This document shows positions 16,168 to 24,379 of a DNA stretch of 35,300 nucleotides, piece after piece (position 1 is the first letter of the stretch; each line of letters starts with the position of its first letter). The position numbers were made by a program, and so were the translations under genes. Under the pieces are notes generated by a model. That model ran no database searches. It saw only the letters and a list, made by a program, of their open reading frames with translations, and was not told the DNA's origin. The stretch is from Yoonia sp. (lineage in GTDB: Bacteria; Pseudomonadota; Alphaproteobacteria; Rhodobacterales; Rhodobacteraceae). The stretch covers positions 1 through 35,300 of the forward strand of contig JAGSGF010000030.1 of assembly GCA_023955335.1 (NCBI GenBank), read 5' to 3'.

Positions 16168-17529
16168 TTAACGGTAGGTTACTTTTTTGCAGGCATCGAC
16201 AACGTCGTCAGTTGTCAAAAGAGCGTGCTTTTCAAGGTTAGCTGCATAAGGCATCGGGACGTCCTTGCCTGTGCAATTGATGACAGGGGCATCAAGATAG
16301 TCAAATGCCTCTTGCATGATGACGTTGCTGATGTAGCCACCAACAGACCCCTGCGGCCAACCTTCTTCGACGGTCACACATCGGTTCGTTTTGCGAACAG
16401 ATGCCAAGATGGTTTCTGTGTCCATTGGGCGCAAAGTCCGCAGGTTAACGACCTCAGCGGCAATACCTTCTTCTGCAAGCTTTTCAGCAGCTTTCAAGGC
16501 ATAGGTCACCCCAATGCCAAACGTCACGATGGTAACATCGTCACCCGAACGCTCTATCTTGGCCTTACCAAACGGAATGGTGAAATCATCCATGACAGGC
16601 ACATCAAACGCCTTGCCGTACATGATTTCGTTCTCAAGAAAGATAACAGGGTTCGGATCACGGATCGCGGTCTTCATCAGGCCTTTTGCGTCAGCAGCCG
16701 AATAGGGCGTCACGACCTTCAGTCCCGGGATCTGCATGTACCAAGCGGCATAACACTGCGAGTGCTGTGCGCCAACACGGGCCGCTGCACCGTTTGGACC
16801 ACGAAACACCATCGGTGCACCCATCTGGCCGCCAGACATATACAGTGTCTTAGCTGCGGAGTTGATAATGTGATCAATGGCTTGCATGGCAAAGTTAAAC
16901 GTCATGAACTCGACAATCGGCTTCAACCCACCAAATGCAGCACCGGTTGCGATACCAGCAAAACCATGCTCGGTGATAGGTGTATCGATGATACGTTTGG
17001 CACCGAATTCGTCCAATAAACCTTGCGAGATTTTATAAGCACCTTGGTATTCACCAACCTCTTCGCCCATCAAAAACACGTCTTCGTCGCGACGCATTTC
17101 TTCGGCCATCGCATCGCGCAATGCTTCACGCACTGTGGTCTGCTTGACGGGAACATCAGCGGCCCAATCAGGGGTCGCATCCATGACAGGTGCGACAGGT
17201 GCGGCGGCAACGGCTGGCGCAGATGCGGCGACTGGGGCAGCTTCGGCCACAGGGGCGGTAGCTGCACCTGTTTGCGGTACAGCTTCGCCTTCTTCGACCA
17301 TAATTGCGATGGCCGTGTTCACTTTGACACCTTCGGTGCCCTCAGCAATCAAAATCTTACCAACGATACCTTCCTCGACGGCTTCGAATTCCATCGTGGC
17401 TTTGTCGGTTTCGATTTCAGCCAGAATGTCACCGCTAGAAACGGTATCGCCTTCTTTAACCATCCACTTGGCAAGTGTGCCTTCTTCCATGGTTGGTGAC
17501 AGGGCGGGCATAAGAATTTCGGTGGCCAT
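16168..17529 (-). CDS. pdhB: pyruvate dehydrogenase E1 beta with N-terminal lipoyl domain
   Basis: The 453-aa E1-beta subunit carries, unlike most bacterial E1-beta proteins (~330 aa), an extra lipoyl domain at residues 1-80 (Lys43 in ETDKATMEF). An Ala/Pro/Val linker follows up to about 120, then the transketolase-like body begins near [16 protein letters not shown]. This fusion is known from alphaproteobacteria. Its lipoyl domain is nearly identical to that of the neighbouring E2 (2 differences in the first 50 residues). With E1-alpha it decarboxylates pyruvate on thiamine diphosphate. ATG 17529 lies 3 bases after the pdhA stop. Confidence 0.96.
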   Translation of the reverse strand: MATEILMPALSPTMEEGTLAKWMVKEGDTVSSGDILAEIETDKATMEFEAVEEGIVGKILIAEGTEGVKVNTAIAIMVEEGEAVPQTGAATAPVAEAAPVAASAPAVAAAPVAPVMDATPDWAADVPVKQTTVREALRDAMAEEMRRDEDVFLMGEEVGEYQGAYKISQGLLDEFGAKRIIDTPITEHGFAGIATGAAFGGLKPIVEFMTFNFAMQAIDHIINSAAKTLYMSGGQMGAPMVFRGPNGAAARVGAQHSQCYAAWYMQIPGLKVVTPYSAADAKGLMKTAIRDPNPVIFLENEIMYGKAFDVPVMDDFTIPFGKAKIERSGDDVTIVTFGIGVTYALKAAEKLAEEGIAAEVVNLRTLRPMDTETILASVRKTNRCVTVEEGWPQGSVGGYISNVIMQEAFDYLDAPVINCTGKDVPMPYAANLEKHALLTTDDVVDACKKVTYR

Positions 17530-17532
17530 GAT

Positions 17533-18534
17533 TTATGCCTCCACTTTCGCGTAAATATCTGTCCAAAGCTCTTCTAGTGCGGGCTCGGGGCTTTCCTTAG
17601 AGAATTCAGCGGCTTCATTAACAATGCCTTTGATCTCTTTGTCGATGGCTTTCAAATCGTCCTCGGACGCATGTTTGCCAGTCAGCAGCATATCGCGGAT
17701 TTGCTCAATCGGGTCACGTTCGTCGCGCATTTTCTGCACTTCTTCACGGGTCCGGTATTTCGCAGGGTCCGACATAGAGTGGCCGCGGTAACGGTATGTT
17801 TTCACTTCAAGGATATATGGGCCTTCACCAGCACGGCAATGCGCAACTGCACGCTCGCCGGCTTCTTTGACGGCCAGCACATTCATGCCGTCAACTTCTT
17901 CGCCTTCAATGCCGTAGGCCTTGCCACGTTCCCACAATGACGGGGATTTGGTGGATCTATTCACAGATGTACCCATGGCGTACTGGTTGTTTTCGATCAC
18001 AAAAATAACGGGCAGGGACCAAAGCTCGGCCATGTTGTATGTCTCGTAAACCTGACCTTGGTTGGCCGCGCCATCACCAAAGTAGGCGAACGTCACATTG
18101 TCGTTGCCTTTGTATTTGTCGGAAAATGCGAGGCCAGCACCCAGTGGAACCTGAGCCGCAACAATGCCGTGGCCACCATAGAAATGCTTCTCCTTAGAGA
18201 ACATGTGCATGGAGCCGCCTTTGCCCTTTGAAAACCCGCCCTCGCGGCCCGTCAGTTCGGCCATGATCCCCTTGGGGTCCATGCCGCACGCCAACATGTG
18301 GCCGTGGTCGCGGTAAGATGTGACGCGCTTGTCGCCCTCTTTGGACGCAGCCTCCAGGCCAACAACAACGGCTTCCTGTCCGATGTAGAGGTGGCAGAAA
18401 CCACCGATCAAGCCCATGCCATATAACTGGCCGGCCTTTTCTTCAAAGCGCCGGATCATCAGCATTTCACGGTAATGGCCCAGCAGCTCTTCGGCTGAGA
18501 CATTTGACTTGGCAGCAGTTTTCTTAGCTGACAT
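17533..18534 (-). CDS. pdhA: pyruvate dehydrogenase E1 alpha
   Basis: The 333-aa TPP-binding subunit of pyruvate dehydrogenase has the thiamine diphosphate motif from GDGAANQG at residues 153-160 to ENNQ at about 181-184. The conserved YRGHSMSDPAKYRTREEV loop, site of phosphorylation in mitochondrial homologs, lies in the C-terminal third. Start ATG 18534 is chosen because GGAGG sits six bases upstream; a second ATG (18540) directly abuts GGAGG and a longer frame to 18558 is unlikely. It is the first gene of pdhABC. A sigma70-like promoter and a palindrome lie directly upstream. Confidence 0.96.
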   Translation of the reverse strand: MSAKKTAAKSNVSAEELLGHYREMLMIRRFEEKAGQLYGMGLIGGFCHLYIGQEAVVVGLEAASKEGDKRVTSYRDHGHMLACGMDPKGIMAELTGREGGFSKGKGGSMHMFSKEKHFYGGHGIVAAQVPLGAGLAFSDKYKGNDNVTFAYFGDGAANQGQVYETYNMAELWSLPVIFVIENNQYAMGTSVNRSTKSPSLWERGKAYGIEGEEVDGMNVLAVKEAGERAVAHCRAGEGPYILEVKTYRYRGHSMSDPAKYRTREEVQKMRDERDPIEQIRDMLLTGKHASEDDLKAIDKEIKGIVNEAAEFSKESPEPALEELWTDIYAKVEA

Positions 18535-18560
18535 GCGCATCCTCCATCGTATAAACAAAA

Positions 18561-18578
18561 TAGTTTAGCATTAAACTA
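18561..18578. promoter_or_regulatory. palindromic operator candidate upstream of pdhA
   Basis: Perfect inverted repeat TAGTTTA - GCAT - TAAACTA lies 27 bases before the pdhA start. It begins where transcription from the predicted promoter at 18586-18614 would start, the position of a repressor operator. The cognate regulator is unknown. Confidence 0.5.
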
Positions 18579-18585
18579 TCTCTAT

Positions 18586-18614
18586 ATTATCCGATCAAAG
18601 ATTCCCAGACCCAA
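18586..18614 (-). promoter_or_regulatory. predicted pdhA promoter
   Basis: On the minus strand TTGGGT (18614-18609) and GATAAT (18591-18586) are separated by exactly 17 bases, a sigma70-like arrangement with a good -10 and modest -35. It lies between ftsB and pdhA. Confidence 0.45.
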
Positions 18615-18656
18615 TGTGACGCCAAGTAATATGAGGCGATTATAAGAGCGGTCCGC

Positions 18657-18956
18657 TTAGCGGATAACGATCTCGTCTGCCCGAATTAGACCCAGCACAT
18701 CGCGTGCCTGTTGGTCCAGCAAATCAAGGTCAAGATAGTTGTCCGACAGGCGGCGGGTCAGGTTTTCCATTGCAGCAACGTCTTGTTGCACAAGGACCAA
18801 CTCTGCGTCGAGGCTACGCTTTTCAGCCAGCACTTCGCTGCGGCGGAACACGCCGTAATCACCCTGCACGGCGGCAAAAGTGAAATAAAGACCAAGAAGA
18901 ATGGCCCCTATACAAAATATGAAGGTGCCCATTGCGGGGCGACTACGTCGGTTCAT
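18657..18956 (-). CDS. ftsB: septum formation initiator FtsB/DivIC family
   Basis: The 99-aa bitopic membrane protein has one transmembrane helix at about residues 9-29 (GTFIFCIGAILLGLYFTFAA). A coiled coil from about 38 to 75 (LAEKRSLDAELVLVQQDVAAM) is followed by the ending LDQQARDVLGLIRADEIVI typical of FtsB/DivIC. It is expected to join FtsL and FtsQ in the divisome. The position just upstream of pdhABC is common in alphaproteobacteria. A small hairpin TCCGC-TAA-GCGGA overlaps its stop codon. Confidence 0.92.
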   Translation of the reverse strand: MNRRSRPAMGTFIFCIGAILLGLYFTFAAVQGDYGVFRRSEVLAEKRSLDAELVLVQQDVAAMENLTRRLSDNYLDLDLLDQQARDVLGLIRADEIVIR

Positions 18957-19052
18957 TGCTCTGCCTCAATATCATCTCTTGTGGATGACTATGCAGGCAG
19001 ATTCGCACATTTGATTCGCCTTGGGAATCCCCCTTGACGTAAAAGTGGTAAC

Positions 19053-19943
19053 TTATGCGATAGACGCTGCATAAATACCGTCGATTGTCGCCGCGATCAT
19101 CGTGTTGAAATCTTCGTCCGATTGTTGCGCGGACAGACCTTGGGTCAACGCCCGGCTAAAGGATCCGATAATGCCAGAATTCTTCGCAAGGCGTGCATTT
19201 GCTTCAGATCGCTCATATCCGCCGGACAGAGCAACGACGCGAATAACACGGTCATGGTTCACGCATTTTGCATAGTGGTTTGGCTGCTCGGGCAATGTCA
19301 GCTTGAGCATAACATTTTGGTCTGCGGGCAGGGCGTCCAGATGGCGTCGCAATGAGGTCAGTAAAAGATCTTCGGCCTCGGCTTTATCCGCAATGCTAAT
19401 GGTGACCTCGGGCTCGATGATTGGCACAAGACCGGCTGCAATGATTTGCGCTGCTATTTCAAACTGCTGGGCAACAATGGCTTCGATACCAGTAGGGCTG
19501 GCAGCATTGATGACGGACCGCATTTTGGTCCCAAACATGCCTGCATCAACGGCGCGTGCAAGCAAGGTGTCCAAGCCGTCGATCGGCTTCATCAACTGCA
19601 CGCCGTCATGTGCGTCCATCAAGCCCTTATCAACCTTCAAGAACGGGACAACGCCTTGGTCGTCCCATAATGCTTGGGCTGCTGGTTTGCCGCCGATCTG
19701 GCGATCCATTGTCATCTCGAATAAAATCGCGCCGACAACTTTATCGCCTGTAAACGCAGGGGCATGCACAATCCGTGACCGCATGTCGTGGATCAGCGCG
19801 TACATTTCGTCATCGTTGTTATAAGCGTCTTCGGTGATGCCATACAGGCCCAAAGCTTTGGGAGTAGAACCACCGCTTTGATCAAGTGCCGCGATGAAAC
19901 CCTTGCCGAATTGAACTTGTTCAAGTTGTGCTTGGTTAATCAT
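19053..19943 (-). CDS. class I fructose-bisphosphate aldolase
   Basis: The 296-aa class I (Schiff-base, metal-independent) aldolase cleaves fructose 1,6-bisphosphate to triose phosphates. Motifs include IAALDQSGGSTPKAL at residues 17-31, the LKVDKG strand near 102, KMRSVI near 140, IIEPEV near 175, and the likely Schiff-base Lys214 in VMLKLTLPEQPN. ALSGGYERSEA is the late phosphate-binding region. ATG 19943 is preferred over an in-frame upstream ATG at 20003 because the extra 20 residues do not resemble the family and the family starts near this point. It follows pgk with an 86-base gap on the same strand, so the two glycolytic genes probably share control. Confidence 0.93.
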   Translation of the reverse strand: MINQAQLEQVQFGKGFIAALDQSGGSTPKALGLYGITEDAYNNDDEMYALIHDMRSRIVHAPAFTGDKVVGAILFEMTMDRQIGGKPAAQALWDDQGVVPFLKVDKGLMDAHDGVQLMKPIDGLDTLLARAVDAGMFGTKMRSVINAASPTGIEAIVAQQFEIAAQIIAAGLVPIIEPEVTISIADKAEAEDLLLTSLRRHLDALPADQNVMLKLTLPEQPNHYAKCVNHDRVIRVVALSGGYERSEANARLAKNSGIIGSFSRALTQGLSAQQSDEDFNTMIAATIDGIYAASIA

Positions 19944-20029
19944 GGGGCCCGCTTTCTGATGACTGGATGCCCAGTGCTTAGAATGCTGGCCCCATGGGCG
20001 CAATTGTGGTTACGCTACCGTTAGCGCAA

Positions 20030-21208
20030 TCAGTTCTGCAGTGCGGCAATTCCGGGCAATTCCTTGCCCTCCATCCATTCAAGGAACGCGCCACCCGCAG
20101 TGGAAATATACGTAAAGCTATCTGCAGCACCGGCTTGGTTCAGGGCTGCAACCGTATCACCGCCACCCGCAACTGAAATCAGTTTGCCTGCTCTGGTGAG
20201 CTTGGCTGCTGCCATCGCCGCCGCATTCGTGGCTGCATTAAACGGTTCAATCTCAAACGCTCCCAATGGGCCGTTCCAGATAAGGGTTTTGGAATTTTCC
20301 AGAACGTCTTTGATATAGGCGACGGTTTCTGGCCCCGCATCCAAGATCATTGCATCTGCGGGGCAGGCGTCTGGTGCAACTGTTTCATTGTCAGCACCAG
20401 CCTTAAACTCACGCGCCACAACGATGTCGCGCGGCAGAATGATTTCGCAGCCTGCGGCTTTTGCCTTCGCCAAAATCTCGCGGGCCGTGTCAGCCAGATC
20501 ATGTTCGCAAAGCGATTGACCCACATTCACGCCTTGCGCGGCCAAGAACGTGTTCGCCATGCCGCCGCCGATGACCAGATGGTCAACCTTGCCAACTAAA
20601 TTGCCCAACAGGTCCAGCTTGGTGGACACTTTCGCGCCACCAACCACGGCAACAACAGGGCGCTTGGGGTTGCCCAAAGCAGCCTCCAGCGCGGACAATT
20701 CCTGTGCCATCAACCGACCCGCACAAGACGGGCGCAGCGATGCGATCGCATGTGTGCTTGCATGGGCGCGGTGGGCCGCCGAAAACGCATCGTTGACATA
20801 GACATCGCACAGCGAGGCAAGCCGCTTGGCAAAGCCCATATCGTCGGTCTCTTCACCTGGATTAAACCGCAGGTTTTCCAACAGCAAAACTTCGTCGTTC
20901 TTCATTTCTTTGACTGCATCACGGTAATCACTGTCGGCAAACGTAATCGGCACGCCGAGCTCATCCGCGACAGCAGGGGCGATATGGATCAGGGACATGT
21001 CCGGGACCACTTTGCCCTTGGGGCGACCGTAATGGGCCATCAAGATGACCTTGCCGCCAGCGTCTTGGATGTCGTAAACCGTTTGGGCAATCCGCGCGAT
21101 GCGGGTAATATCGGTAACTTCGCCATTTTCCATCGGCACGTTGATATCCACGCGGACCAACACGCGTTTGCCGTTTAGGTCCATATCATCAAGCGTCTTC
21201 CAAGCCAT
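20030..21208 (-). CDS. pgk: phosphoglycerate kinase
   Basis: The 392-aa enzyme interconverts 1,3-bisphosphoglycerate plus ADP and 3-phosphoglycerate plus ATP. The N-terminal signature [16 protein letters not shown] (residues 14-29), the substrate-binding MAHYGRPKG, the [12 protein letters not shown] region, the nucleotide-site GGAKVSTK hinge and the C-terminal [16 protein letters not shown] loop are all present. The length is normal. GGAGG lies seven bases before ATG 21208. It is divergent from the cyclophilin genes across a 135-base gap and upstream of the aldolase gene. Confidence 0.97.
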   Translation of the reverse strand: MAWKTLDDMDLNGKRVLVRVDINVPMENGEVTDITRIARIAQTVYDIQDAGGKVILMAHYGRPKGKVVPDMSLIHIAPAVADELGVPITFADSDYRDAVKEMKNDEVLLLENLRFNPGEETDDMGFAKRLASLCDVYVNDAFSAAHRAHASTHAIASLRPSCAGRLMAQELSALEAALGNPKRPVVAVVGGAKVSTKLDLLGNLVGKVDHLVIGGGMANTFLAAQGVNVGQSLCEHDLADTAREILAKAKAAGCEIILPRDIVVAREFKAGADNETVAPDACPADAMILDAGPETVAYIKDVLENSKTLIWNGPLGAFEIEPFNAATNAAAMAAAKLTRAGKLISVAGGGDTVAALNQAGAADSFTYISTAGGAFLEWMEGKELPGIAALQN

Positions 21209-21277
21209 ATCAGCCTCCGAGTTTAATCAATTTGCCCTTTCATTGCGGCACAAAGGCGCTGGGGTCAACCGGATGCC

Positions 21278-21306
21278 TTGTTCAATGAGCTTTTGGGTCA
21301 TATGTA
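21278..21306 (+). promoter_or_regulatory. weak promoter candidate for the cyclophilin pair
   Basis: TTGTTC (21278-21283) and TATGTA (21301-21306) are 17 bases apart in the pgk/cyclophilin divergent gap, about 30 bases before the cyclophilin start. The match to sigma70 consensus is partial. Confidence 0.3.
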
Positions 21307-21343
21307 ATGCCGCAACGATTTACAAAACCTGCAGGAGCCCAAA

Positions 21344-21850
21344 ATGGCCGATATTAAAGATCCAGAAAACACAATCATCATGACACTGACCGGTGGCGAA
21401 GTGGTTATCGCTTTGCTGCCAGACGTCGCACCGCTGCACACCGCACGGATGAAGGAACTGGCCCGTGCCGGTCATTACGACAACGTGTCATTCCACCGCG
21501 TCATTGATGGCTTCATGGCGCAAACTGGTGATGTTGAGCATGCGAACATGGAAAAGAACTATAATCCTGGCCGCGCAGGTACGGGTGGGTCTGATTTGCC
21601 TGACCTGACCGCTGAATTTTCCAAAATTCCACACGCACGCGGCGCATTGGGTGCAGCACGGTCATCAAGTCCGAACTCTGCAAACTCGCAGTTTTTCATC
21701 AGCTTCAAAGACAACGACTTCCTGAACGGTCAATACACCGTATACGGCAACGTCATGTCCGGCATGGAGCACGTCGACGCGATTGCCAAGGGCGAGCCAC
21801 CTGTCAACCCTGATCGCATGATCAGCGTTAAGGTCGCTGCAGATGTCTAA
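21344..21850 (+). CDS. cyclophilin-type peptidyl-prolyl isomerase, cytoplasmic
   Basis: The 168-aa peptidyl-prolyl cis-trans isomerase has the cyclophilin core motifs FHRVIDGFMAQTGDV (about residues 49-63), ANSQFFISF and FLNGQYTVYGNVMSGM. There is no signal peptide, so it should act in the cytoplasm. GGAG lies before ATG 21344. Its last eight bases overlap the start of a second, exported cyclophilin, so the pair is an operon and probably arose by duplication. Confidence 0.94.
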   Translation: MADIKDPENTIIMTLTGGEVVIALLPDVAPLHTARMKELARAGHYDNVSFHRVIDGFMAQTGDVEHANMEKNYNPGRAGTGGSDLPDLTAEFSKIPHARGALGAARSSSPNSANSQFFISFKDNDFLNGQYTVYGNVMSGMEHVDAIAKGEPPVNPDRMISVKVAADV

Positions 21851-22385
21851 GCTGGGCGCAATTCTGGCACTGGTCGCTGGACCTGCGTTCGCATCCGGTC
21901 TCGAGATTGACATCGCAGGCGAAGCTAACGGCACCATTGTCATCGACTTGTTCGAAGACACAGCGCCGCTGCACGTGGCACAGATTACCGCTATTGCGGC
22001 AGAAGGGTCTTACGATGGCGTGGTATTTCACCGCGTGATCAAAGGCTTCATGGCGCAAACTGGCGATGTGCAACACGGCAAGGGCGAAGACACCCGTCGC
22101 GCTGGCACAGGGTCGTCTGACCTGCCTGACATTCCGGCTGAATTCTCGGACAAGCCTTTTGCCCGTGGCATCGTCGGTATGGCACGCAGCCAGAACCCTA
22201 ACTCGGCGAACAGCCAGTTTTTCATCATGTTCGATCAAGGTGATTTTCTGAACGGCCAGTACACGGTCGTGGGCGAAGTCACCTCTGGCATGGATATTGT
22301 CGATCAGATCAAGCTTGGCACAGGCGGCAACGGTTCCGTCGTTGGCACACCTGACATGATGCAGGCTGTGCGGGTCACTGAGTAA
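21843..22385 (+). CDS. cyclophilin-type peptidyl-prolyl isomerase, exported
   Basis: This 180-aa cyclophilin has an N-terminal signal peptide (hydrophobic LGAILALVAGPAFA, probable cleavage after Ala17), so it should fold periplasmic proteins. The core motifs FHRVIKGFMAQTGDVQHG, NSANSQFFIMF and FLNGQYTVVGEV are intact and close to those of the preceding gene. ATG 21843 overlaps that gene by eight bases, indicating coupled translation. A strong hairpin follows the stop. Confidence 0.93.
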   Translation: MSKLGAILALVAGPAFASGLEIDIAGEANGTIVIDLFEDTAPLHVAQITAIAAEGSYDGVVFHRVIKGFMAQTGDVQHGKGEDTRRAGTGSSDLPDIPAEFSDKPFARGIVGMARSQNPNSANSQFFIMFDQGDFLNGQYTVVGEVTSGMDIVDQIKLGTGGNGSVVGTPDMMQAVRVTE

Positions 22386-22392
22386 CGAAAAC

Positions 22393-22430
22393 CGCATAGC
22401 CCCCTCACATCTACGCGAGGGGGCTATGCG
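22393..22430 (+). terminator. hairpin after the cyclophilin pair
   Basis: A perfect 14-bp stem CGCATAGCCCCCTC / GAGGGGGCTATGCG with a 10-base loop begins eight bases after the stop. It is followed by ACCACGC rather than a T-run, so it may terminate poorly or mainly protect the 3' end. Confidence 0.65.
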
Positions 22431-22477
22431 ACCACGCTACAGGCAGGCACACTCTGGCTAACACTGGAGGAAACACC

Positions 22478-23446
22478 ATGCGCCTGATCCCGACAATCGC
22501 CGCCTTTTGCACCGTTGCCAGCACTGCGCTCGCGAGCCCTGAGTTCTGGGTGCACGAATGGCCAAACACCGATTTTGAAAACACGAGCGTCGAAAGCTGG
22601 GTGGAAATCCTGTCTGGTGGACCGTCCAAAGACGGCATCCCCGCATTGTCCGACCCTGAATTTCGCAATGTCGCGGACGAAGACCGCCTGTCGCCGCGTG
22701 AACCCGTTATCACTGTTGAGATCGAAGGGGCCACGCCGCGCGCCTATCCGATCCGCTATCTGACATGGCATGAAATCGTCAACGATACGGTGGGTGGCAT
22801 CCCAGTTGCCGTCACATTCTGCCCGCTGTGCAATTCCGGTATCACATTTGATCGGCGCACTGATGTAGGCACTCTGACATTCGGCGTGTCTGGCAAACTG
22901 CGCAATTCCGACATGGTCATGTTTGACCGCGAAACCGAAAGCTGGTGGCAACAAGCCATCGGAGAGGCGATTGTGGGCGATCTGAACGGCACAGAGCTGA
23001 CAAGCCTGCCGTCATGGATGGAAAGTTGGGACGTTTTTAAGGCCCGCAACCCAGACGGTCTTGTGATGGACATGCCCGATTTCAGCCGCAACTACGGGGC
23101 CAATCCCTATGTGCAATATGACAGCTCATTCCAGCCGTTCCTGTATTCAGGCGAAATGCCACCCCACGACATTCCGGCACTGGCCCGCGTCGTACGTGTG
23201 GGCGACCAAGCATGGCCGCTGACGCGCTTGGCTGACGAAGGCACCGTGATAGAGGACGGCGTGACCCTGACATGGGCGGCAGGCCAAGCCTCTGCACTTG
23301 ACAGCAACCGGATTTCTGAAGGCAAAGACGTGGGCAATGTGCGGGTGCGCGACGCAAACGGTGACGATCTGGCCCATGATGTCATGTTCGCATTCGCCTT
23401 CCATGCGTTCTGGCCCAAAGGCGAATGGATGCTTGGTGGCGGTTGA
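22478..23446 (+). CDS. secreted DUF3179 protein
   Basis: The 322-aa protein has a Sec signal peptide (MRLIPTIAAFCTVASTALA, cleavage near residue 19). The DUF3179 domain carries the signature FCPLCNSGITFDRR at about residues 109-122, then GTLTFGVSGKLRNSDMVMFDRETESWW. The two nearby cysteines in CPLC could bind metal or form a disulfide. The biochemical role of DUF3179 is unknown. GGAGG at 22466-22470 supports ATG 22478. It is followed 33 bases later by a membrane transporter gene on the same strand. Confidence 0.88.
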   Translation: MRLIPTIAAFCTVASTALASPEFWVHEWPNTDFENTSVESWVEILSGGPSKDGIPALSDPEFRNVADEDRLSPREPVITVEIEGATPRAYPIRYLTWHEIVNDTVGGIPVAVTFCPLCNSGITFDRRTDVGTLTFGVSGKLRNSDMVMFDRETESWWQQAIGEAIVGDLNGTELTSLPSWMESWDVFKARNPDGLVMDMPDFSRNYGANPYVQYDSSFQPFLYSGEMPPHDIPALARVVRVGDQAWPLTRLADEGTVIEDGVTLTWAAGQASALDSNRISEGKDVGNVRVRDANGDDLAHDVMFAFAFHAFWPKGEWMLGGG

Positions 23447-23479
23447 CACTGGCGTTACTTGGCCCTCCAAGTGGGGGCG

Positions 23480-24379
23480 ATGGACCGTAAAACTCAGATA
23501 GATGCATTTGGCGCGATTGCCCTCACGGGCTTTGCGTTTTTGCTGGCTTTCAATCAAGTCGTGATCAAGGTCACCAATGGCGGCATTCAGCCCGTATTCT
23601 TTGCCGGATTGCGGTCCGCAGGAGCGGTACTGTGCGTTTATGCCTATATGCGCTGGCGGGGTATCCCGTTGCAGTGGACCAAAGGCACCAAGCGTTGGGG
23701 GGCGATAACTGGCGCGGTATTTGCGTTTGAATTCTTATGCTTATTCATCGCTCTTGATCTTACAACGGTTGGCCGTTCTGGCGTGATCTTCTATTCCATG
23801 CCACTTTGGTTGGCGATCTTGGCGCATATTTTTGTCGCCGGTGACGTGATCACGCCGCAAAAGGCCGTTGGGCTCGCATTTGCACTGGCTGGGGTCGCAT
23901 GGGCAATTCTGTCGCGCGACGAAGGCACCGCGAACATCTGGGGCGATCTTGCTGCACTTGGGGCGGCACTGGGCTGGGCGATCACCGCGCTTCTGGCCAA
24001 GGCATCGCCGTTGTCAAAGGTCCGCCCAGAAATGCAGTTGATGTGGCAGATTGGCGTTTCTGCGCCCGTTCTTTTGGTCGCGTCATTGTTCTTTGGTGAC
24101 TTGATCCGCGACCTAGCCCCGATCCACTTGTGGGGGCTGGCCTTCCAGATTGTGATCGTTGTTAGCGCTGGTTTTGTGTTCTGGCTGTGGCTCTTGTCGA
24201 TCTATCCGGCAAGTGGCGTGGCATCATTCAGCTTTCTGTCACCTGTGCTGAGCGTCGCGTTTGGCTGGCTTTTGCTGGGCGAAGAGGTGGGACCAAACCT
24301 AATCGGCGCGCTCATGCTGGTCGCCATCGGTATCTTGCTGATCAATCGCCCGATTAAGTCCCGCAAAACGTCTGCGTGA
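23480..24379 (+). CDS. EamA/DMT-family transporter
   Basis: The 299-aa integral inner-membrane protein has about ten hydrophobic segments arranged as two EamA repeats (roughly residues 10-140 and 150-290). The pattern is that of drug/metabolite transporter exporters, e.g. GLRSAGAVLCVYAYMRW near helix 2 and FLSPVLSVAFGWLLLGEEVG before the last helix. The substrate cannot be read from sequence. ATG 23480 follows a GGGGGCG tract; a TTG at 23459 in frame is less likely. Its 3' end overlaps the end of the convergent selO gene by 26 bases. Confidence 0.88.
   Translation: MDRKTQIDAFGAIALTGFAFLLAFNQVVIKVTNGGIQPVFFAGLRSAGAVLCVYAYMRWRGIPLQWTKGTKRWGAITGAVFAFEFLCLFIALDLTTVGRSGVIFYSMPLWLAILAHIFVAGDVITPQKAVGLAFALAGVAWAILSRDEGTANIWGDLAALGAALGWAITALLAKASPLSKVRPEMQLMWQIGVSAPVLLVASLFFGDLIRDLAPIHLWGLAFQIVIVVSAGFVFWLWLLSIYPASGVASFSFLSPVLSVAFGWLLLGEEVGPNLIGALMLVAIGILLINRPIKSRKTSA

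Noticed and set aside
15340-17019. 559-codon open frame on the + strand opposite pdhC and pdhB
   Set aside because: Its product is rich in Cys, His and Arg with no recognisable domain. It is a mirror of the strongly biased codon use of the two pdh genes, with no ribosome binding site.
19984-20035. Possible terminator after pgk
   Set aside because: The inverted repeat around TTACGCTACCGTTAGCGCAA is imperfect and has no T-run; not strong enough to call.
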